This document shows, one piece after another, positions 45,725-55,796 of a DNA stretch of 64,000 bases. Both the position numbers and the translations under genes were made by a program. The DNA is taken from contig NC_134137.1 of assembly GCF_033958435.1 (NCBI RefSeq), positions 111,982,501 to 112,046,500 of the forward strand, in the 5' to 3' direction. Position 1 is the first letter of the stretch; each line of letters begins with the position of its first letter. This DNA is from Carettochelys insculpta (taxonomy: Eukaryota; Chordata; Testudines; Carettochelyidae). The notes below the pieces were generated by a model. It did no database searches, was not told the origin of the DNA, and saw only the letters and a program-made list of their open reading frames with translations.

Positions 45725-46106
45725 GGCTGCATCTATACTAGCAAGTTCTTTTGAAAGATCCCGCAGAGCATTGACACGCAAAAAGTTGTTCTTTCAAAAG
45801 CAAATCCAAAGAATGTGGCACCCTTTCGAAATCGCTCTTCATTTTGTGTTTCAGGAAGTGTGCCCCCTTTTCAAAAGCTTTTTTGAAAGAAAATGCATGT
45901 GGACACTCCGCCCTTTTTTCCCCCCAAAAGACCAGTCCTTGTGGGGCCTAAGTTTTCGATCCTTGGCCCATTCTTTCAAAAAGAAAGAACAGATCACTCT
46001 TTTGATCTGCTTTTTTTGTGTGTGGATGCACTCTTTTGAAAGAATTTTTTCAGAAGAGCTCTTCCGGAAGGCACTCTTTTGAAAGGTCTCTGTAGTGTAG
46101 ATGTAG
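45725..46106. mobile_element. Uninterrupted MITE, sister of the one at 35268
   Basis: Left end GGCTGCATCTATACTAGC, inverted right end AGTGTAGATGTAGC, length about 382 bp. It contains GATCCCGCAGAGCATTGACA, CACCCTTTCGAAATCGCTCT and TTTCAGGAAGTG. The second block is the empty-site equivalent of the PLE insertion point in the 35 kb copy. Confidence 0.85.
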
Positions 46107-48547
46107 CGTCTCATTCATTTGGGCCCCGCATCTCTTCACGTCCAGTTCTGAACAACTGCAATCCTTTCAAGATTAGAAAACCAGGGTTGTCCCACTGGTG
46201 TGGTGTCCATCTTTGCCTTTGCCCTCTAAGGACACTACTGTTAATCACAGAGAAAATGGGCTTTGGGTTCAGCTGAATCAAGTTTTTTTGTAAATTAACA
46301 TTGCCGAAAACTGGTATTTTAAGTATTTTGAGAACCCTCATAAACAAGTAACATGCAAAAACCACTTTCTTGCACTCCTGGAAAATATCAAGTCAAGGGA
46401 TAAATGCAAATACAGCAATGGGTCTGACTGCAAATAGCTATTCAACACCATGTGTGTCTGGGAGATGCAAATTACATGAACCAGAAAGTGGAAAAGCTGA
46501 ATCAGTGTCAGATTTCTTGAAGCTGAACCCAACAGTGACTGAGTTAAACTCTTTTGAATGGTATATTCACATGTACCTAAAGTGGGAAAATTTTAAAGAT
46601 GTAGGGGGTGTTGAAGTCTTCTAAGCAAATACACATGGGCCCTGCTGCTCTGCTGTGTGCAAACTGTGTTATTTACAGTGCGCGTATATACAGGCAGAGG
46701 GGAGGAAGGAGAGTTGTCATGCTCCTTTGTGGCATTATTCTTTTCCATCCTTGGGTCCTACATGGAATTTTCAGTGTGATCATGTCCGTGACAACAAAAG
46801 CAGCTTACTATGATGCCTCACTCTTTCTGTGGGATTCTGGCTTGGAGTCCCAAAAGCAGCCCACAGGCACAGGGCAAAAACCCAAAGCTGCTTGTCTCTT
46901 TTGGATCCTAGGACATTTGAAGCCTAACCTCTGATTTTTTGAAGGTTGACAGTCTTTGGCCCTGTAACAATCTGGGGAAAATGGGGAGGGAAATTTTTCC
47001 CCTGGGTCTTAGCTTAACTCTGAGAGCTTCAGCAGGTTGCTGGTGTGAGTGAGATTCATCCTATCGTTTTGTGGAACTGCAATATGTGCAAAATCAAATG
47101 TACAATACTTCAGTTTAAAATATATTCATTAACTAAGCTGTTATTCTTTACTGAGGAGCAGACTTGTGGGGGTTTTGGATTATAAAGTGTAGTCATTTTA
47201 ATAACATGTTTGGTAGGGAAAAGTTGGAGGATTTAATCTCAAAAGGGTTAGATTTTTTCCTCTGTTCATCTTGTGGGCTTTACTCAAAGTTTCCAAAATG
47301 GTTTTTAACTGAGCAGACACCAAGCAAAGAAGTTGCTTTCCTCTGAAGAACTTGGAAGTGAAAACCTGAGGTTACAATGAAAACTGAGCTGGGACACGAG
47401 CTGAATTAACTGCTTCTACAACTGCCCAGTTTATGCAAACTTTAGTTTTTACAGAAAAATCAAGAATCTATGTTTTCTTTGAACAGTTCAGTCCTTTCAT
47501 CAAAACCATTGGGACCATCTGTACTACTTACAAACATGCCCAGCCATGCACATGCTCTGCTCAGATGACATAAGATCTTCTCTTTCCCCATGGCAGCTAA
47601 CCAAGGTCCTCCGTAGATTGGGGTTGAAGTAGACTTCACATTAGAAGGGCTCATCTGCAGATTGGATGGGGATGGCTTGTGAATTCAGATACTCAGATGT
47701 ACAGAAGCTGTTTCTCTTATCACAGAGGCACAGGGAGCCCTCACCGACCCTTCCTCTCCAGAATTCAGGCATGCAAATTCTCTGCAAACTCTCTTACAGG
47801 TTGTCTCCTCCCGTGTTTCTCCCACACTAGAATGGTGTTAGGGTTGTGCCTCTAAGGATCTGGTTTATAGAACTGATGATCTCCACCTTCACTAGTGCTA
47901 TTGGCAGGTGCTCAGCACCTTTGGAAAAAAGAATCACAGCTTTGTGGTTAAACATAAATCCTAAAATTTGACATGTTTCTGATTTGTTGTAAAATTTCTG
48001 AATTGTCATTCAGAAGGTAGATCTTTTGGGTTTCTGCAACACTGGCATTAACCCATTGCAGGGGCCTAAGCAGGAATATTTCTCAGTAAAATCCCACACA
48101 CTAAATATTAATAATTAATAAAAAGCACCCATAAGATGAGTGGGGCCCAAAGCAATTCTTAGTCTGCTTCTGGTTACTGTTCTGTCTGAGCATGTGATTG
48201 TCCAAACCTGTAATCAGAAGAGCTAGTCAGCCAGTGCTTATAAAGAACAGCTGTGTTGAGCTGAACTCTGTAGTTACAGTTTACAAACAACAACTCTGTA
48301 GTTGCAACAAACCTAGAAGCTGGAGATGGAAATGGACTTGTCAATGCAGAATAGTTTTCTGCTTTACTCATATTAGTACTTCACCCAGTCTACTTTCAGC
48401 TCTGCCAAGCAAGGGATGCCAGGACCTGTATTAGGGTTGGCTTTCACAGCATTGCTGAGTTCACGGTTAGGATATTTTCCTTGTATTAATCTTATTGTCT
48501 TCTTCTCTTTGTTGGACATGTAACTTTTAGATATGATCTCTTATCAC
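46107..48547. other. Unique stretch
   Basis: No gene or clear repeat recognised over about 2.4 kb. Scattered short open frames are without signature. Confidence 0.4.
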
Positions 48548-48828
48548 AGTGGTGACAGATGGCAGAACAAGGAGCAATGGTCTGAAGTTCTAGAGGGAAG
48601 GGTATAGGTTAGATATTAGGAAAAACGATTTCACCAGGAGGGTGGCGAAGCACTGGAATGTGTTACTGAGAGAGAAAGATGGTGGAATCTCCACCCCTAG
48701 ATGCTAAGTCCAGGCTTGACATGGTCCAGGCTGGGATGATTTAGTTGGGGTTAATCCTGCTTTGGGCAGTGGGGTAGACTAGATGACCTCCTGAGGTCCC
48801 TTCCAGCCCTAGAATTCTATGATTCTAT
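48548..48828 (+). mobile_element. CR1 3' fragment
   Basis: Short CR1 piece with GTGACAGATGGCAGAACAAG, TAGGTTAGATATTAGGAAAA, TTTCACCAGGAGGGTGG and the CR1 end CCTTCCAGCCCTAGAATTCT with a repeated ATTCTATG octamer (48811-48826). It gives the empty-site text for the MITE insertion at 25253. Confidence 0.9.
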
Positions 48829-49199
48829 CTTAAGTTCCTTCCCCTAAATTGCTGCTTCATGCTCCCTAGAGAAAAGTCTTTATTCACACAGATGATGACA
48901 TGAGATGCAGGCAGGATTTTTTTTTAAAGAGAGGGTTATAAATGGGGTACAACGGCAGGTTGCCTTTGGAAAAATGTTCACTAGTCCAGCATAGTTCTCT
49001 CATCATTGTCTATATGTTAACCAAAGAGTTCTAATTCAAAATGCAAACACATTATAATATTTTTATCACTATAATTGTAAGAAGGACCTCTTGGCAATAA
49101 CTCATTCATGAGTAGGACTTCATGTCACCCACCTATTTGTGAGTCTATTGATGACTGATCAGCCCAATTCTGGAGCTGCAGCTCTTATCACAGAAAGGG

Positions 49200-49890
49200 C
49201 TGGTGTTGGTAGCTCTTGGTGGGGCAGTTTTTGATGCTGGTTTCTTCTTCTCTACTTCTCCCTCTTTGCACTACAGTGTGACCTCAGGTTGTACCACCCC
49301 CTCACAGTTTACCATTTTCCACTGGGGACAGTTTTGGGCAAGGTTCTCCCATGTGTTCACACCGATGCTGCACTTTTTCATGTGTGCCTTCAGTATGTCC
49401 TTATATCGCTTCCACTGGCTTCCAATTTGGAAAACAGAATCTGTTTTGGAAGGTGCTGATCAGACATCTGAACCATGTGCCCAGTCCAACGATTCTTCCA
49501 GGATACCAGTGCTCAAGAGATATTTAGGATTCTATGGAGGCAGCGTTGATGACATTGCTCAAGTGACTTCAAATGATGCTTGTATGTTGTCCAGGTTTCA
49601 CATGTATATAGTAGTGCTGGAACAACCACTGCATGGTATACAAAGAGCTTTGTTTTGGGATAGATGGCCTGGTTCTCAAAGACCTTTTGTCTCAGGAGGG
49701 CGAAAGCAGAGCTTGCACATCTCAGACAATGCTGGATTTCTGCATCAGTGTCGACTTTAGCGGAAAGATGACTTCCAAGGTCTGGGAAGTGCTCCATATT
49801 TTCCAGCAGTTCTCAATTTACTTCAATAGAAGGTGCATGACATTGTCTCATCAGTGAAGGTTGCTGGAGCATCTTGATCTTTTAAGAGGG
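49200..49890 (-). mobile_element. LINE RT C-terminal fragment, antisense
   Basis: On minus the open frame 49797-49513 reads DLGSHLSAKVDTDAEIQHCL, FENQAIYPKTKLFVYHAVVV, LLYTCETWTTYKHHLKSLEQ and CHQRCLHRILNIS. This is the region after the RT catalytic box in the same LINE group as 9.6-13 kb, from another subfamily. Past the stop, decayed sequence continues to about 49200. The catalytic motifs are absent. Confidence 0.75.
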
Positions 49891-51407
49891 GCCAGGCCCT
49901 TATCAAAGCATGGAGATCATATAGAATTGCTGATGCTGATTCTGGTGACTATTATTTCATCAGTTGAATTAGATGGCATTTAAACTGGCAAATGGGTAGA
50001 CACAGAAATATAAATAAGGGGGAGGAGAAGAACATATCAGAGATTTTGAAGAAGTAACAATTACAACAGGATAATGTCCAGAGGAAACAGGTTGAATTTT
50101 TGCCCCCTGCTGTCCATCAGACTTCATCGCTGAGAATCCTGCTGTAGTGTACAGAAAGTCTGTCTGCAGCCCTGGTGACAATGTCTGTGGGAATAAGCTG
50201 ATTTTGCTGCATCACCAAGTGCTGTGGAAGGGACACATGGAAGAAAACCACGTGCTCTATAATTTGCAGATAGAGGAAGGGACTAAGAAGCAGGAAGAGA
50301 GGGATGCCAGAGGACTGATACTCCATCACAAAGCGATAAGTAATCCAGGAACTGTGGAAAGAGCTCTTGTTTGATGGTGTTTGATGAAAATAAGGCAGTT
50401 TCCTCTTGTTTCATTATTATTATTTAACAATTGATTGGAATTAGTCCCATTTAAATTGAAAACACGCAGTAAGAAACAAATCTTGGTGCAAAACCTCAAG
50501 TAAAATTCAGAGGATGAAATCACATATCTTAAGAAAATGGTCACGATTTCCAGTGGAGCAAAAATGTTGAGTTGTGAATATGTGGAATGGCAACTTATTC
50601 ACTTTTATAACTGTGATACCTAGAATATTTTGTAGCAGTAACAGTAAATGTACTGAAGCAAGCTTCCGTTCTGTTCAAAGCTGAAGGACTGATATTCTGT
50701 GACATGCTACAGCTATTGACTTTTCATGAGTTTTTATTTTACTTCATCCGATGTCCTTAATCCAAAACGCAAGCTGGGTTCCAGATGCAAGCTTCCCTAA
50801 ACTTTGCAGCTGTTTGCGGTTTGGTTGTGTCTACATCTACTTCAGACTAGAATCTCCATTCTCTGAATACAGTCATCTTATCATAGTGCCATTCCCATTT
50901 AAAAAACACTCTCCAGATAAATAAATCTTCCAGGTAAGCACTCTCCATATACGATAAATAGGCAATTTTTCTAAGAAACATTATTGGTGAAATCCCTTGG
51001 GTAATAAAATTATATTTATGTACTGAAATGTTAAGGTGCTGCATTTTTCAACCAAGTGAAGAATCATAACATCTACTCATATGTTTTCATCTGAAGAAGT
51101 CCAATATGTCCAGTGAGATTTGCATAAGCCTCTTAAAATGAAAACAATCATGCACTCTGGAACCTACTTGCCATTCGTATTTCAAGTGAATGAATTGTTA
51201 GCAATGATAATTTCATGCACATTGCAGTTTCAAGTGATAAGACTGAAGCAAACATAGAGATAGCAACATTAGCACCTACCGAGATAACAGAAACAGTTCA
51301 CACATCTCCTAGAAGTAAATCCTACCAATTCTGAGAAGAGAATGGGTCAGAAATTGGAAATCCTGAGAACAGGCTGTGCACCCTATCAGTTCTTCATATG
51401 TATCATT
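49891..51407. other. Unique stretch
   Basis: No gene recognised. A motif GTTGTGTCTACATCTAC at 50825-50841 could be a stray MITE end. Confidence 0.4.
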
Positions 51408-51782
51408 GGCTACGTCTACACTACGACACTACGTCGAAATAGCCTATTTCAAAGTAACAACGTCGAAATAAGCTACTTCGACGCATATCGTCCACACGTC
51501 CTCCAGAGCTGGTGCCATCGATGTTCAACGTTGAAGTAGCGATGGGGAAAGTAGAAAGGAGCCACCCCAAAAGGAAATGTGGCGTGTCCACACACGCAAG
51601 CACTCCCCGTAGAAATACAGGGCCAGGAAAGCCTGCAGATGGGGTCACAGGGTTGACTAGCCCTTCCAGGGTAACAGATAGCTGCTCCTTTAAAGGGTCC
51701 TTCCCAGACACACCCAGCCTGCACAGCACGAGGTCTGCAGAGCGCTAGCCACACTCTCCCAGACCGATGAGTCACAGCAGCC

Positions 51783-52259
51783 ATGGAGCCTCAGCAGCAG
51801 CAGCAGCACCTGGAAGCCTTCCAGGTAGTCACCCAGGGAGCAAGCGCCCTGCCAGGTGCTGCACGGGAGGCCACCCAGCAGCTCCTGGAAGGGGGACCCT
51901 CCCTGGGGGCAGACGGGGGCACCCCTGACCACCAGGCTTCCCTGTTCCTTCCCCGCCAAGGGCTCCACCAACTCTGGAATTACCCCACCAGCTCTGAGCA
52001 GTGGGAGCAGCTGGTTATGGGGGAGTGGGATGATGACAAGTGGCTGTGGAACTTCTGAATGTGCTGGCAGAGCTGTCTGGAGCTCTGCCAGTGGCTCAGC
52101 CCCACACTGAGGCACCAAGACACCCAGATGCAGTGCTCCCTCCCCGTCAACAAGAGGGTCACTATAGCTGTCTAGAAGCTGGCCACTCCAGACAGCTACC
52201 ACTATGTGGGACACCAGTTTGGAGTGGGAAAGGCCATGGTCAGGGCCATCATCATGGAG
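51783..52259 (+). pseudogene. Harbinger transposase exon 1 (two stops)
   Basis: ATG at 51783 starts MEPQQQQQHLEAFQ. The helix-rich N-terminal region follows: PRQGLHQLWNYPTSSEQWEQ, MGEWDDDKWLWNF, then a TGA at 52056 where the 42.5 kb copy has a histidine. CWQSCLELCQWLSPTLRHQD follows, then a TAG at 52173 in place of W in the IAxWKLATPDS block, and GHQFGVGKAMVRAIIME. It ends at GAG 52257-52259 before a GTAAGG donor. It probably provides the helix-turn-helix-like part ahead of the DDE domain. Confidence 0.85.
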
Positions 52260-52464
52260 GTAAGGAGGCCTGGGCATGCACCCACTGGAGGGTGGTGGGG
52301 GGCCATGGAGGTGGGGCTAGGTGTGGGGCCGGGAAGGGAGGGGTGCCAGGGAGTGAGGGGCTGGGCAGGGGTGGTGCCTGGGGAAGTGCCCAGGAGGGGA
52401 GTCCAAGGGAGGGCCCTGGGGTACCCTGCATACCCTCATGGGCACTTGTGTCCCCTCCTCACAG
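52260..52464 (+). other. Spliceosomal intron in Harbinger transposase
   Basis: 205 bp with a GTAAGG donor and a CCTCCTCACAG acceptor. It is phase 0, joining IIME to VVCVLN in frame. The donor in the 42.4 kb relative (GTACGG) is at the same codon, supporting a shared intron. Confidence 0.75.
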
Positions 52465-53097
52465 GTGGTCTGCGTGCTCAATGCCATGCTGCTCCAGAGA
52501 GTCATCTAAGTCAGGGACCTGGACACAGCTGTCACCAGATTTGCTGCCATGAGGTTCCCAAACTGCTTCAGGTCCCTAGACAGGACCCACATTCTCACCC
52601 ATGCCCCTGACCACAGCAGGGGAAGATACATCAACCAGAGGCGCTACCGCTCCATGGTCCTGCAGGCCATGGTAGACAGCCAGGGATGCTTCCAGGATGT
52701 CTACATGGGCTGGCCTGGCTGTACACACGATGCCTGCATTTTTAGGAACTCAGACCGGTGCTGCCAGCTGGAGGTGGGGACCTACATCTCCCAGAGGGAG
52801 ATCCCTCTGGGGGACACCACCATGCCCCTTTGCCTCGTGAGGGACGCAGCCTATCCCCACCAGCCCTGGCTCATGTGCCCATACACTGGCCACCTCACTG
52901 CCAGCCAGGAGCACTACAACACCCAATTGAACCATGCCTGTGAGATGGTGGAGAGGACCTTCGGCCATCTGAAGGGCTGGTGGCAGTGCCTCCTTGCCTG
53001 CCTGGACTTCGGCCTCCAGAACATCCCCCAGGTTGTGGGCACGTGCTGCACACTCCACAACGTTGTTGAGAGCAAGGGAGAGGCCTTTGTCCAGTGA
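52465..53097 (+). pseudogene. Harbinger transposase exon 2, DDE_Tnp_4 (HARBI1-like) domain
   Basis: The nuclease domain that cuts and joins transposon ends. After VVCVLNAMLLQRVI a TAA at 52507 breaks the frame, and the rest is open from 52510. Counting from ATG 52549: first catalytic D11 in SLDRTH (52579), second D61 in GWPGCTHDACIF (52729), a D99 in RDAAYPHQPWLM, and catalytic E135 in EMVERTFGHLKGWW (52951). GRYINQRRYRSMVLQAMVD and CCTLHNVVESKGEAF are family hallmarks. The active-site triad is intact. An AATAAA lies at 53317-53322, 220 bp past the TGA. The gene is closest in type to HARBI1-domain proteins. A host-domesticated role is unlikely, because it sits inside TIRs and has stops. Confidence 0.9.
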
Positions 53098-53599
53098 TGG
53101 GTAGTCAACACTGGCATGGGCTTTCCCAAGCCGGCTGCTGCACCCAGTCACCAGCCCCACCGTGAGGGGGTATGGGTCCGTGAGGCCGTGCGGGCCCATT
53201 TTGAACAGAGGGAACCCTGAGCACCTCCCTGGCCTTCCCCAGAGGGCCTTCTGCACACCGCCCCCACCACCCCAACACCATCCCCACAACAAGCACATGT
53301 CTCAGGTTCTGTGGAAAATAAAACTGTGGATTACTGAATACTGGTAAACTGTCTTATGTGCACAACAAAAATTGGAACCAATATACAAAGGGGGACAACT
53401 ATATACAAGGGGGGCAACTATATATAAATGGGGGGGCAGGGGATGGCTTGGCTGTCAGCCTATCAATCTGGGATGGGGGTAGAGCGATGAGACCCCTGGT
53501 GGGTATGGGTTGCACCCCCCCTTGTCTGCGGTCCCCGGTGTGGCCGGCTGGGGGCCAGGAGGACCAGCAGGTATGGCTGGGATGCCTCCACTGGCTGGT

Positions 53600-54086
53600 C
53601 TACGGCCCTGGTGGGCTCCAGTCCTGGGAGGCTGGCAGGCGGGGCAGAAGGTGGCGTGGCAGGCAGTGTGGTAGGTGGGGCAGGTGAGGCAGGTGGGGTG
53701 GCAGGCAAAGCAGGTGGGGCGGTGGGGGGCCATCAGGTGGAGCGGTGGGGAGGGCGGCAGAGGGGCAGTGGGGGGACGGGAGCCAGGCAACAGCCTCCTG
53801 GAGCGACCCAGCTATGTCGCAGAACATGCCTGTGAATTTCTGCCATGACGTCCAGCACCAGGTGGATTCCTCCCAGTCAAAGCGGAGGCACTCCTCGGCC
53901 ATCTCTGCCTCCTGCTGGAAAGCCGCCAGGAGCTGAGCATCCATAGGGGCCATCCTCTGGGTCTGGCGGTGGCATGCCCATCCTGCTGGCCTCAGTGGTG
54001 TCCCCATGCGCTGGCAGTGCCTGACCTCCGGTGGGCTCTCGGGAACCATGGAGGGTGACTGCCTGCCTGGACCTCAGGTGGTGCAG
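53600..54086 (-). pseudogene. Myb/SANT-like protein of Harbinger, exon 2
   Basis: Starts after a pyrimidine-rich acceptor (CCCTCTCCGCAG at 54098-54087 in sense). The frame from 54049 includes DAQLLAAFQQEAEMAEECLRFD and WCWTSWQKFTGMFCDIAGSLQE, a helical region analogous to the one at 41940-42060, then a proline/histidine-rich repeat tail (PPHLPHLPHLPHCLPRHLL) to a stop at 53600. The tail looks like slippage of a C-rich repeat. Confidence 0.6.
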
Positions 54087-54589
54087 CTGCGGAGAGGGAG
54101 AGAGGGAGGGGGAGGCTGTTAGTACTTTACCCTGGCCCATGGCCCATTCCCTCCGTCCCCTCTTGGGTGCTGTATCTCCATCCCCCATTGATGGGTGTGG
54201 TGTCCCTGTTGGGTGTCCACATTGTATGGTCCCGCTGCCCCCGCGGTTAGGGCACAGTGCTGTCCGTGGGTGTGGGTACTGACGGCCATGCTGCTATCCT
54301 GGGACCGTGCTGTGACTGGACAGTTGCGGGTCAGGGTCCACTGGGGGTGTGTGGGGTTCCCGGTTGTGTCTGGTGCCCCTGCCCCATGTCCTGGTGGTGT
54401 GTGCCCTGTTGGGTATGTACCTGACTGTCCACTGCCGTGGTTGGGGGATCCCCGGTAGGAGGATGCCCATATGGTGCTCCAGGAGGGGAGGTCTATGAGG
54501 AGCCCCCCTCCTCGCTGCTGGACCCCTCCTTCGCCATCCTGAGGGGGGCTCCTCGGGTGGGCCCCAGGGTGCAGGGCTGGCCTCCTGGC

Positions 54590-55022
54590 TGGACTAGGGC
54601 TCCGCGGCCTGCTGGAACTCCTTGGCTGTGGTATCCAATGTGGCCTGGGGGGAGGAGGTGTCCTGGGGGCCCAGGATGGCCCTGAGCTCCCTGTAATAGG
54701 AGCAAGTAGCCGGGGTGGCCGCAGACCAGCTGGCCAAGTCCCAGGCCCGGGCATAACCCTGACGCAACTCCTTCACCTTGCTATGGATGTGATCAGGAAT
54801 GTGGGCAGGGTGACCCCGGGTGGCGAGGCCCTCAGCCAGTCAGGCAAATGCTTCTGCATTCTGCCTCTTGCTCCCCATCACGTGCAGCACCTCCTCCTCA
54901 CCTCAGATCCTCTGACCAAGAGGGTCTCCACTGCTTTTTGGCCCCCCGCTTGGCTGCTGGGGTCCCCTGGCCCAGTCAGGGGTCGAGCCCTGGGGGCACT
55001 GAAGCAGCTGGCTTGATGCCAT
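54590..55022 (-). pseudogene. Myb/SANT-like protein of Harbinger, exon 1 (broken)
   Basis: The ATG (55022-55020 on minus, ACCATGG context) starts MASSQLLQCPQG, matching the MASSQL start at 40775. The frame then shifts and meets a stop, and the trihelix part is readable in another frame: EEEVLHVMGSKRQNAEAFA, GLATRGHPAHIPDHIHSKVK, ELRQGYARAWDLASW and SYYRELRAILGPQDTSS. This is the Myb_DNA-bind_4 style domain (three helices with conserved tryptophans and ELR..Y). In contrast to the 40.8 kb copy it keeps the end of the domain and lacks an intact start. Confidence 0.75.
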
Positions 55023-55427
55023 GGTGCTGAGTGGTTGGGTCGGGGTTCATAGGGAGAGTGCAGGGATAGCACATGCATGTGCCGCTGCCTGCACACTCTC
55101 AGCTTCCTGCCACAGAAAATCTGGGTTGGTGGTGCTTTAAGGGCTGCTCTGCACGGTGATCATAGACCCCGCAGAGGCTGCATAGCACATCTGAACCCCT
55201 CAGTTGATTGCCGCCATGGAGGACCCCGCTATTTTGAAGTAGCAGGACACGGATCATCTACACATGCCCTACTTCAACATTTAACGTTGACATAGGGGGC
55301 TATTCCCATCTTCGGCTAGAAATACAGATCTCAACGTTGAAATATCACACAGCGTGTGTAGATGTAATGCGCGTTATTTCGACGTTGTGTCGGCTACTTC
55401 GAAGTAGCCAGCCAGTGTAGGCGCACT

Positions 55428-55690
55428 CGTGTAGTAAGGATGTGGGGACAGGAGGCATCTCCACCAGTCATTCTTCCCTACATGACATTGCTGCAAGGGA
55501 TGTAAAAAGCTGCTCTAGCAATGAGGCTGGAGGAGTGGCACAGAGCAGGAAGGCACAAATAAATTGGTACTATTGTAAACCAGATCTAGGGTGTCTCTAG
55601 AACACATTAAGCAACAGAAGTATAGAGCCCATAGAACATGATCAAGTGGTGAAATTCCCTCATCCTTACACAAAACAGAAACAGGAACTG
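55428..55690. other. Spacer
   Basis: No feature recognised. Confidence 0.35.
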
Positions 55691-55694
55691 ATGA

Positions 55695-55796
55695 AACAAT
55701 GAGAAGTCCTGTGGCACCTTACAGACTAACATTTTTTATATATAGACAGATATTTTGGAGCCTAAGCTTTTGTGGGCAAAGGCCCACTTTAGAGTT
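55695..55796 (-). mobile_element. PLE tail, family B, minus strand
   Basis: In sense it has a perfect stem GTGGGC/GCCCAC (55787-55772) and AGCTTAGGCT (55768-55759), then TTAGTCTGTAAGGTGCCACA and AGGACTTCTCATTG. The CUGANGA box is lost and GAAA reads AAAA. Stem III would be AGC/GCU with a UUAG loop, better than in the other copies. Confidence 0.65.

Larger units (their letters stand above)
51408..55427. mobile_element. Full-length two-gene PIF/Harbinger transposon
   Basis: About 4.0 kb. The left end is GGCTACGTCTACACTACG. The right end is a decayed inverted match (CAGTGTAGGCGCACT). Subterminal ACTTCGA and CGAAATA motifs lie at both ends (for example GCTACTTCGACG near 51472 and CTACTTCGAAGTAGCC near 55394). 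Inside are a plus-strand transposase (51783-53097) and a convergent minus-strand Myb/SANT gene (55022-53600). This is the standard PIF/Harbinger gene pair. It is the only copy in the window with a catalytic domain, and both genes carry disabling changes. Confidence 0.85.

Noticed and set aside
52549..53097. Domesticated HARBI1-like host gene
   Set aside because: Lies within transposon ends, next to a convergent Myb gene, with in-frame stops upstream; a transposon relic is the simpler reading.
53600..53835. Glycine/valine-rich plus-strand frame with GEAGGVAGKAGG repeats
   Set aside because: Reverse reading of the C-rich tail of the Myb exon; simple-sequence artefact.
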